NCBI RefSeq assembly: GCF_014137865.1
Contig: NZ_JACGWU010000001.1
Coordinates: 248,001 to 312,000 of the forward strand
DNA: 64,000 nucleotides
Direction of reading: 5' to 3'
Source of the DNA: Alpinimonas psychrophila
Lineage (GTDB): Bacteria; Actinomycetota; Actinomycetes; Actinomycetales; Microbacteriaceae
The position numbers and the translations under genes are program-made. The notes under the pieces were generated by a model, which was not told the DNA's origin, made no database searches, and was given only the letters and a program-made list of their open reading frames with translations. Below are positions 36,401 to 43,037 of this stretch, piece after piece. The first letter of the stretch is position 1. Each line of letters begins with the position of its first letter.

Positions 36401-36842
36401 CGCGGGCTCGCGGGGGCCTGTTGATGAGGCGAAATTGGCGGAGCTCACCTCAACCTTCCTCGCCTCGCCGTGGGGCCAACGAAAACCTACCGCGGTAGAA
36501 ATCGAAATTTTGGTTCCGCTTGGGGGGAACACGATCGTCTGCAAGATCGACGCGGTTTACGAGATTGAGTCAAGTCGTAATGATCCGGCTGGACTGCGAT
36601 ACGAAATCGTCGACTGGAAGACGGGAAAAGCGCCGGCCTCTGCGCGCGATCTCGAACTCAAGCAATATCAGCTAGCGCTCTACCGGCTCGCCTATTCGCA
36701 GTGGGCCAATGTCGACCTTGAGCGAATTGACGCGTGCCTTTACTTTGTGGCCGAAGACAAAATCGTGCGCCCCGAACGGCTCTATTCCGAAAGCGAACTG
36801 GAAGACCGTTGGTTATCGGTCACGGGCGGCATTCCCCGGTAG
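33441..36842 (+). CDS. adnB: AdnB-like UvrD-family helicase with C-terminal nuclease
   Basis: This is the second subunit of the helicase-nuclease pair and, by motif content, the intact motor. Walker A is AAGSGKT (55-61), motif II is DEYQDTS (300-306), and GDPNQAIYGWRGA is motif III. AVTRAK-like motif VI reads YVAITRAKQHLL. The nuclease domain carries Asp in VCKIDAVYE, Asp1058-Trp-Lys1060 in VDWKTG, and QYQLALYRLAY. The 1,133-residue length fits. The start overlaps the adnA-like stop. Its 3' end overlaps the convergent kinase-fold gene by 61 bases. AdnAB replaces RecBCD/AddAB in many Actinobacteria. Confidence 0.92.
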   Translation: MIGATESDAGVSQSGTRTPRISAKEIAEKLHYPMPTKEQIRIIESPLTSSIVIAAAGSGKTETMANRVVWLVSNGLVTIDQVLGMTFTRKAAGELAERIRLRLADLAANGLLPSTDDFDDMFGASVTTYNAFANRIFIENAHLIGRDSEAHVMSDASAWQLARQVARDGAVDEITDLDQRLDDVTKAILSLSRAMNDNLTSPQQVLELAVELRRELPENLPISVNPKSRAKNPKDSFLKGRQVSQSLPVLVALAQRYDSEKRRRGLIEFSDQVALAYQICTSFESVASAFRAQYRVVLLDEYQDTSVVQARLLAKIFHSVAVTAVGDPNQAIYGWRGASASSMDTKKFFGDFGFGDGSKIVFPLPHSWRNPQIVLDAANTVARGLASPAAKVQDLILGDDRKTGTLSVEYLPTIEAEAESVAQWFAAQFATWKACPGDNAPRPTAALLSRRIADLEPFKQALDSAGIRFHVVGLGGLLEEPLVVDLVSALRVMHDATADSELIRLLSGARWQIAPRDLMGLKRTAVWLAARDYSQHVLSDDVKQALRDSVVPEDGASLVDAVDYLAERAKIPATAVEHISEEGLRRLKLAGEQLARLRQRSSNDLRELVTVVIQELELDIETEANERSTSGQASIDAFMDAVATYLQADEVATLGGFLGWLKEAEKRERMSPSSAKPEGDVVQLMTVHGAKGLEWHLVAVVRQYQELPGVQSSKAQPWLTFGALPDELRGDFSDLQPPWNWRAADSQEDLEESYTAYKGGLLMRYQLEARRLAYVAITRAKQHLLLSGSFKSSGKTLLGPNEFLREIEHAGFCEKLPAMPVDDEVSAERLASAKGDVSAGVEARDAGDQPTWPLPPLGTRRKSVEGAAQCVRDGLARRQSDGLSGPLAYAREIELLLAERARTGEGVEIALPTRIPASRFKDFVSDPEGVARQLRRPLPQKPYRATLLGTIFHSWVENRSAMTGMSDVLDAHPGERDVAEHGDEGVFAGSRGPVDEAKLAELTSTFLASPWGQRKPTAVEIEILVPLGGNTIVCKIDAVYEIESSRNDPAGLRYEIVDWKTGKAPASARDLELKQYQLALYRLAYSQWANVDLERIDACLYFVAEDKIVRPERLYSESELEDRWLSVTGGIPR

Positions 36843-37861
36843 TCACCTCGCGGGTCGGCACTCTGTGAACCACCGGGGGTGTCCTCTAGGAGCTCGACAA
36901 CTTGCGTCACAGTGAGAGCCTCATCCAGACCCGGTGCAATGGGGCTCGACGTTTCGGCATGAACGCTGTCGACAAGGCGATCGAGCATGTTGATTGCGTC
37001 ATCGACGATTTCAGGACTCTTTTGCTCGACACCGTGCAGCAACCAACGGGCAAGCTCAAGCTCGGAATAAAGCGTTGCGCGCTGGCGGAGTTTGGGATCT
37101 GCCGCGGATCGCCGTGCCGCCGAGTACGCCCCGAAAGCAATGTCCTGAGCGTCGAGATCAACGTTAATCATCCAGTGCAAGTCCCACGCTGGGTCTCCCA
37201 CGCGAAGCGTTGCCCAGCCGAGCACCGCGGTCAAGGAGTCTTCGCCGACCAGGAAAGAATCTGCATTCAAAGATCCGTGTGTGACTGTCGGCTCGAACAT
37301 CCACAGTGCGGCGTCATCAACCGCATTCTGCCAACGCGCCACCAAGGCGGCGGGAAGTAGGTTTGTCGCTCGGGCTTTGTCGACGAGCTCGCGAGTCTGT
37401 TTTTGCACCTCAGGCGCATAAAAAACCGGCAGGGAGGCATCGACGACGAAGCTCGTCGGTAACGCGTGGATGGCCGCTATTCCGCGCCCCACCGAAACGG
37501 GAACATCGCTGTCTTGGCGAAAGTCGGCCAACGAGACGGAGGTGCCTTTTAAGAAGTCAAAAATGAGCCCAAAGGTTTTGCCGATGGTGGCGCGGCCGAT
37601 GACAGTAGGGACCTCAAAGGCGAGGCGTGAACGGATGCCGGCACTCATGTGTTCGAGGGCATAGAGTTCGCTGCTCAGCTGCGCTTCGGCTTCGGCGGAG
37701 TTCGGGACGCGCACGAGAAGTTCACGTCCGGCGGCGTTTTCAACCACGGCTGCAAAAAAATCTCCATGCTCGCCTGTGGAAAAACTTGCGGACCGAACGG
37801 GGTCGAAATCAGCTACGGCCGATGTCGCTAACGCCGCTAGAGTGAGATGAGATCTGGCCAT
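36782..37861 (-). CDS. Aminoglycoside/macrolide phosphotransferase-fold protein lacking catalytic residues
   Basis: The 359-residue protein has the kinase-like fold of the aminoglycoside/macrolide phosphotransferase family. The usual catalytic loop HGDLHxxN reads HGSLNADS (195-202), so the catalytic Asp is Ser197 and the metal-binding Asn is Ser202. The metal-binding Asp of the ID(W/F)-type motif is Gly215 in AVLGWA. The following VGDPAWDLHW (221-230) is intact, which confirms the alignment. It is therefore probably a pseudokinase, not a resistance enzyme. It ends antiparallel within adnB, overlapping 61 bases, and its Ser-rich C-terminal tail is encoded there. nudC is divergent. Confidence 0.85.
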   Translation of the reverse strand: MARSHLTLAALATSAVADFDPVRSASFSTGEHGDFFAAVVENAAGRELLVRVPNSAEAEAQLSSELYALEHMSAGIRSRLAFEVPTVIGRATIGKTFGLIFDFLKGTSVSLADFRQDSDVPVSVGRGIAAIHALPTSFVVDASLPVFYAPEVQKQTRELVDKARATNLLPAALVARWQNAVDDAALWMFEPTVTHGSLNADSFLVGEDSLTAVLGWATLRVGDPAWDLHWMINVDLDAQDIAFGAYSAARRSAADPKLRQRATLYSELELARWLLHGVEQKSPEIVDDAINMLDRLVDSVHAETSSPIAPGLDEALTVTQVVELLEDTPGGSQSADPRGDYRGMPPVTDNQRSSSSLSE

Positions 37862-37935
37862 GAATACAGGCTAGGTCGACTCGGCGCTTCAGTGGCCTAA
37901 CGCCACGCCTTGAGGCGCTCCCCGTTCTCGATTGA

Positions 37936-38928
37936 GTGAGTGCCATGTCCCGCGATTTCAGTAGCCGCCTTGCTCTTTCGCGACACTCCACGGACCGCAA
38001 CGGTGTGGCACGAACGCGGCCCGACCTGTTGGCCGAACTGTGGGCGGATGAGGCCACCCGCGTTATCGTGATGTGGAAGGGCCGGACGCGTCTGGCACAG
38101 GGGGCACTTGTCCTGCTGGCCCCGAGTGACATGGATTCCCTGGGCTTTGTTCTGCGCAGCGACGATGATTCGCTCCGTCTGTACCTTGGAGAATCCATCG
38201 AAGAGGCGCCCGGGGAAGCCGCGGGCACTTCTTTTATTGCGGTGATCCTGACCGACGAACAAGCGGCCATTTTGGGTGCGCCCGAGGAAGACTGGTCTGA
38301 TCTACGCGTCGTGGCTCCCGTACTCACCGACCGCGATGCTGGGCTCTTCACGCAGGCTCTTGCCCTCGCAAACTGGCACGTCTCCTACGGTCATTCCCCT
38401 AAAACGGGGTCGAGAACCATTCCCGATCAGGCCGGCTGGATTCGAGCATCCACCGTCGATGGCGCCCAAGTTTTTCCCCGGACTGATCCGGCCGTGATTG
38501 TCATGATCACCGATCACGACGACCGCTTGCTGCTCGGAAACAATGCCCTGTGGGAAGCGAACCGCTACTCGCTGTTGGCTGGTTATGTTGAGCCCGGTGA
38601 GTCGCTTGAATCGGCCGTGATTCGCGAAGTTTTTGAAGAATCCGGTATTGACGTTGTCGACCCCGTCTATCTTGGGTCGCAGCCGTGGCCTTTTCCGGCG
38701 TCCCTCATGTTGGGCTTTCACGCCAAGCTTGCCCCGGGAGCCGACCCCGAGAAGCTGACCCCGGATGGCGAAGAAATTCTGGCCGTTCGGTGGTTCACGC
38801 GCGACGAATTGCGTGCCTCTACCGAGAGCATTATTTTGCCGGGACCCGTCTCAATCGCGCGGGCCATGATCGAACATTGGTTGGGCGAAACCCTTGATCA
38901 AGACGTCACGTGGTTGGGAACACGCTAG
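37936..38928 (+). CDS. nudC: NudC-family NAD(H) diphosphatase, cysteine-free
   Basis: Family members hydrolyse NAD(H) to NMN(H) and AMP and can remove NAD caps from RNA. The Nudix box is intact (GYVEPGESLESAVIREVF, then EESGI, about 216-237), followed by the NADH-specific motif SQPWPFPASLM (248-258). The zinc-ribbon region (about 147-176) has lost all four cysteines. By position they are Ser154, Thr157, Ser172 and Asp175, and the protein contains no Cys at all. The PRTDPAVI motif is kept. At 330 residues the length is normal. The start could be GTG 37936 or ATG 37945; neither has a strong ribosome site. Confidence 0.9.
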   Translation: MSAMSRDFSSRLALSRHSTDRNGVARTRPDLLAELWADEATRVIVMWKGRTRLAQGALVLLAPSDMDSLGFVLRSDDDSLRLYLGESIEEAPGEAAGTSFIAVILTDEQAAILGAPEEDWSDLRVVAPVLTDRDAGLFTQALALANWHVSYGHSPKTGSRTIPDQAGWIRASTVDGAQVFPRTDPAVIVMITDHDDRLLLGNNALWEANRYSLLAGYVEPGESLESAVIREVFEESGIDVVDPVYLGSQPWPFPASLMLGFHAKLAPGADPEKLTPDGEEILAVRWFTRDELRASTESIILPGPVSIARAMIEHWLGETLDQDVTWLGTR

Positions 38929-38984
38929 GTGACGCACCAGACTGACATGACCGCGATCGAGACTGAGACCGAGAGCGTGATGCA

Positions 38985-40724
38985 ATGACGGGATCGCTCG
39001 TTCCCGCCACGCCGGAAGAACTTTTGGCCGCGCTCGACCCTGAACAACGTCAGGCTGCCGAAGAATTGCGGGGTCCCGTTCGTGTGCTCGCCGGGGCTGG
39101 AACCGGAAAGACTCGGGCCATCACACATCGGATTGCCTACGGCGTTGCCACGGGAACGTATTCTCCCGATCGCGTCTTGGCGCTCACCTTCACGGCCCGG
39201 GCCGCGGGCGAGATGCGCACCCGACTACGTCACCTTGGTGCGGGGCCGGTGCAGTCCGTCACCTTTCACTCGGCGGCGCTGAAGCAACTCGGCTATTTTT
39301 GGCCCCAGGTAGTCGGTGGGCAGACACCGAGAATCCTGGAGAAAAAGAGTCGAGCATTAGCCGAAGCAGCCAATGTGGCGGGCACGAAAGTTGATACCGC
39401 GACCATCCGTGACCTTGCGACGGAGGTCGAGTGGCGCAAGGTGAGCAACCTGACGCTTGCGGCGTACGAAGTTCGCGCTCATGGGCGATCCATGCCCGGC
39501 GGATTGGCGGTGTCCCAAGTTATGGCCATTCAGCAGGCCTACGAAAACCTCAAAGATGAGCGGGCCCAAATAGATTTTGAGGATGTTCTCCTGCTGACCG
39601 CCGGAATGATCGAGAGCGAACCAGCCGTTGCGATGGAGGTGCGCGAACGCTATCGATTCTTTGTCGTTGATGAGTACCAAGACGTTTCGCCCCTTCAGCA
39701 TCATTTGTTGAATCTGTGGCTGGGCGACCGCCAAGACCTCTGTGTCGTGGGGGACGCCAGTCAAACAATTTATTCTTTTACCGGGGCCACCAGCGATTAC
39801 CTTCTCGAATTTCCTTCGGCCTTTCCCGATGCGACTCTCGTGCGGTTAGAAACCAATTACCGGTCGACAGGACCCATTGTCACCGCGGCGAACGCTCTCA
39901 TGCGTGATCGCGCGGGGGCTCTGCAACTCACTGCCCAAACGGCTAATGGTCCCGCTCCTGACGTGAGTACGTATCCTAATGATGCTGCCGAAGCACGAGG
40001 GGTGGCCGCCCGCATCGCGGGTGAAATTGCGTCGGGTACGAAACCCGAAGACATCGCGGTGCTCTATCGAATCAACGTTCAGGGTGCCGCGCTTGAGCAG
40101 GCCCTCTCGGATGAGGGAATTAACTACCTGGTCCACGGTGCGACACGGTTCTTCGACCTTCCCGAAGTGAAACAGGCCATTCTTGCCCTTCGGGGTGCCT
40201 CTGTTTCAATCTCGGGGGAGCCGCTATTTAAATCGGTCAGTGACGTGCTGCGGTCTCTCGGTTGGACGCAAACGGCTCCCGATACTCTGGGTGCCGTGCG
40301 CGCAAAATGGGAGGCGCTGAACGCCCTCATGGTCCTGGCGGATGAGGCGAGAACGGGAATGAGTTTTCGGGCCTTCACCGATGAGCTGATGGCTCGCCAA
40401 GAAGCCCGTCACGAGCCCACCATGCACGCTGTTACGCTGGCTTCGGTGCATTCGGCTAAGGGCCTGGAGTGGGAATCCGTGCACATCATTGGAATGTCTG
40501 AGGGTCTGATACCGATCAGTTATGCCACAGGTATCGAATCGATCGCCGAGGAACGACGACTGGTGTACGTTGCCGTTACGCGGGCGAGAAAACGCCTTTC
40601 AGTGTCCTGGTCGGAACAGGGGTCTCAGCGCGCCGGCTCGCGATCGGTGTCACGTTTTGTGGCAGAGCTTGGCATGCGCATTCCGGCCGGCGGCGGTAAG
40701 TCGCGCGTGTCGTCCGGCCAGTAG
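38985..40724 (+). CDS. uvrD2: UvrD2-type SF1 DNA helicase, short form
   Basis: This 3'-5' SF1A helicase is likely to act in DNA repair or replication support. Walker A is LAGAGTGKT (about 36-44), motif II DEYQDVS (229-235), motif III GDASQTIYSFTGA, and motif VI YVAVTRARKRL near 530. At 579 residues it is shorter than mycobacterial UvrD2 (about 700). Both the HRDC domain and the tetracysteine module found there are missing; only the motor remains. It follows nudC as in mycobacteria. Its last 149 bases overlap the convergent E1-like gene. Confidence 0.92.
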   Translation: MTGSLVPATPEELLAALDPEQRQAAEELRGPVRVLAGAGTGKTRAITHRIAYGVATGTYSPDRVLALTFTARAAGEMRTRLRHLGAGPVQSVTFHSAALKQLGYFWPQVVGGQTPRILEKKSRALAEAANVAGTKVDTATIRDLATEVEWRKVSNLTLAAYEVRAHGRSMPGGLAVSQVMAIQQAYENLKDERAQIDFEDVLLLTAGMIESEPAVAMEVRERYRFFVVDEYQDVSPLQHHLLNLWLGDRQDLCVVGDASQTIYSFTGATSDYLLEFPSAFPDATLVRLETNYRSTGPIVTAANALMRDRAGALQLTAQTANGPAPDVSTYPNDAAEARGVAARIAGEIASGTKPEDIAVLYRINVQGAALEQALSDEGINYLVHGATRFFDLPEVKQAILALRGASVSISGEPLFKSVSDVLRSLGWTQTAPDTLGAVRAKWEALNALMVLADEARTGMSFRAFTDELMARQEARHEPTMHAVTLASVHSAKGLEWESVHIIGMSEGLIPISYATGIESIAEERRLVYVAVTRARKRLSVSWSEQGSQRAGSRSVSRFVAELGMRIPAGGGKSRVSSGQ

Positions 40725-41472
40725 CGCCCTCCACGTGAACGACCTCACCACTGTTGAGACCGTCGCAAAGGTGGTGGCGATTACGGAGGCCTGTTGGCAT
40801 TCCTGGGCCCGCTGCATTGTCAATCCATCGGGTAATCATGGCGGCCACCTCCAGGCTGGTGCGTGCTGTCTCAAGGTGGCTTCGACGATTCAATAATTGC
40901 GTGGCGAGAATGGGCCACGTGGTGTCTCGATCTGCGTGGTCAAGGTAGACGCAATGTAAACAGGGCCCCACCCCCGGCGTCACAAAAGGTCCGATTCGAA
41001 CGAGTGTGTCTCCAAAGAGAACAGGGAGGTGGGCAACATCACGTCGAAGCCAGGCGCCGCTTTGGTCGGGGCGGAGGACGTGATGTCCGAAGATAATGGC
41101 GAGGTCTGGCTCCGCGGTCACAACGAGGTGTCCACTGGCAATCAACATTGATCTCACGTGATCGGCGGCACGGCCGCTGCCGTCGATGCTGACGCGCCAA
41201 TAGGGAATCGCATCCACGTCATAGAGGGCAGGAGCAATCATCTCCAGCAACGTTTCGAGCGCATCCGGGTTCATCCCAGCGTCGCGGGCAATGGCGTGCA
41301 GTGAAACCTCACTCACCCCGGCGCTCAAAGCGGTGAGGACGCGTTCGGAGGCCGTCGTCATGACGGGAACGTGCGCCACCGCTTCGTCAGCGCCAAATTG
41401 CACGCTGGAGGGAGAGCGCCAGAGCATGATGTGGGATGGATCGAGCTTGAGCATGTGGCCATCGTGGCCCAC
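40576..41472 (-). CDS. E1-like cyclodehydratase homologue (TOMM leader-binding/ThiF-like family)
   Basis: The 298-residue protein resembles the E1-like cyclodehydratase component of azoline-forming (TOMM) systems, and the actinobacterial Rv3196 type. Probable zinc ligands are Cys171 and Cys174 in GPCLHCVYLDHADRD, and Cys265 and Cys267 in RRPECACQ. The N-terminal region around SPSSVQFGAD is typical of the family. No YcaO protein or precursor peptide is in the window, so a peptide-modifying role is doubtful. An internal ATG at 41454 gives the family-like start MLKLDPSH and may be the true one. It overlaps uvrD2 antiparallel by 149 bases, and the CxC motif lies inside the overlap. Confidence 0.78.
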   Translation of the reverse strand: MGHDGHMLKLDPSHIMLWRSPSSVQFGADEAVAHVPVMTTASERVLTALSAGVSEVSLHAIARDAGMNPDALETLLEMIAPALYDVDAIPYWRVSIDGSGRAADHVRSMLIASGHLVVTAEPDLAIIFGHHVLRPDQSGAWLRRDVAHLPVLFGDTLVRIGPFVTPGVGPCLHCVYLDHADRDTTWPILATQLLNRRSHLETARTSLEVAAMITRWIDNAAGPGMPTGLRNRHHLCDGLNSGEVVHVEGATGRTTRATYRRRPECACQALPQNVTPIASRRAETPVPTRTLKGVFSPA

Positions 41473-41510
41473 CGGAGAGAAGTCGCGCGCGAATCCTCCA
41501 CAGCCCGTGA

Positions 41511-42854
41511 CTACGGTGTCGGTTCGTCGAAGTCTTTGCCGTTGAGGAGGTCTTCCAAAGCACGGTCCATCTCGTCTGGTTCCGCTACCTCACCGAGCGC
41601 CTGGGCCGTCAACCTCGCAACGAGGGCGCCGGGGTTATCAAGGTCCTCGGCGGTGGGCATCAAGTCCGGATGGGACCAGAGGGCATCCCGTGCCTGGGCT
41701 CCGATGGCCTCAGTGATGAGCTGCCACAAAACAGCTGCTTCTCGGAGACGACGGGGACGCAGTTCCAAACCCACAAGAGTGGCAAAGGCAGATTCGGCCG
41801 GTCCCCCTGAAGCTCGACGCCGCCGCACCGTTTCCGCCATGGCGCTCGCGCGGGGGAGCCTATTCGTGGCGGCTGAGGTCACGACATCTACCCACCCTTC
41901 AATGAGGGCCAACTGTGTCTCCAAGCGCGCGAGAGCGGCCAGTTGCGCCTCACTTTTTGGCGGGATCAGGGCACCATTTGCCATGGCGTCGCGAAGTTCT
42001 TCGGGGTTCGCTGGATCGAAGTTTCCGGCGAGTTCCTCGAGACGCGTCACGTCGATCGAAATACCGCGGGAAAAGTCGCTAATGGAAGAGATGAGGTTCA
42101 GGCGCAACCACCGTGCGTGGCGAAAGAGTCGAGCGTGGGCGAGCTCGCGCACCGCGAGGTAGAGGTGGACTTGGTCCATCGGGATATCAAGTCCCTCGCC
42201 AAACTCGGCCATGTTCTGGGGGACAAGAGCTGCTTGGCCGTCGTCGAAGAGAGGGATGCCGACGTCGCCACCGGAGACAACTTCGGTGGAGAGCTGGCCG
42301 ACGACGTGACCCAATTGCATGGCAAAGAGGGTTCCGCCGATTTGTTTCATGAGCTGGGACGCTCCGGCAATCATGCCCTTCATTTCTTCGGGAGCCTGAT
42401 CCGTGAGCACGTTGGTCAGAGCGTTCGCGATGCTGTTGGCAACGGGTTCAGCGAGCTGAATCCAGAGTGGCATCGTGGCGTCGATCCATTCCAGGCGAGT
42501 GATGAGACGCGGGGCTTGCACGAGGTCAGTCACGTCGGTGACGTCGGCCAACCAGAGTGAGGCAACGTGGAAGGCCTGATCAATTTCGGCACGTTGGATA
42601 GCGGTCACGCGCTCAACGCCCGTTTCGGCAATGGATTTCGCTTGGTCCGTTGCCTGCCCCCAATTGATCGCGTCACCCCCGGCGTTCATGGCGGCCTGAA
42701 GCTGGCTCATGAGGCGCGCCAAGCTTTCCGGGTCATTAGGCAACCCTGCGGCGCCTGCCAGCTTGCCAGCATCCACCCCTTCTTTACCTGACAGGATGTC
42801 ACGCAACATGTCCCGAAATTCATCTTCGGGTGTCGGATTGTTGTCATCCGTCAT
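41511..42854 (-). CDS. DUF2342 zinc-metalloprotease-like protein
   Basis: This soluble 447-residue protein belongs to the actinobacterial DUF2342 family (Rv3195-like), often called zinc-dependent metalloprotease by fold. The zinc-binding region reads VRELAHARLF, so it has R-E-x-x-H in place of H-E-x-x-H. Activity is therefore uncertain. The start is placed at ATG 42854 (MTDDNNPTPEDEF); a longer frame adds 13 unlikely residues. The N-terminus is acidic and the middle is largely helical. It lies 38 bases upstream of the E1-like gene on the same strand. Confidence 0.88.
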   Translation of the reverse strand: MTDDNNPTPEDEFRDMLRDILSGKEGVDAGKLAGAAGLPNDPESLARLMSQLQAAMNAGGDAINWGQATDQAKSIAETGVERVTAIQRAEIDQAFHVASLWLADVTDVTDLVQAPRLITRLEWIDATMPLWIQLAEPVANSIANALTNVLTDQAPEEMKGMIAGASQLMKQIGGTLFAMQLGHVVGQLSTEVVSGGDVGIPLFDDGQAALVPQNMAEFGEGLDIPMDQVHLYLAVRELAHARLFRHARWLRLNLISSISDFSRGISIDVTRLEELAGNFDPANPEELRDAMANGALIPPKSEAQLAALARLETQLALIEGWVDVVTSAATNRLPRASAMAETVRRRRASGGPAESAFATLVGLELRPRRLREAAVLWQLITEAIGAQARDALWSHPDLMPTAEDLDNPGALVARLTAQALGEVAEPDEMDRALEDLLNGKDFDEPTP

Positions 42855-43037
42855 GATGGGCATCCTTAAATAAAAAATGGAGGAATTGGGCAAAACGCCG
42901 ATGTCATAACCAGCTGATTCTCAGGGCGTGAATCTACGCTAGCAATAGTGCCTGTGTAAGCCCCCTCTCCTTTAGGTTCTTTGCGTGCGCTACGCGCGAA
43001 CATTGCCCACGACAAGAGATCAGTGAAAGGATCTGCG

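Noticed and set aside
36782-37861. Macrolide or aminoglycoside resistance kinase
   Set aside because: The catalytic Asp and both metal ligands are missing, and the context is DNA repair.
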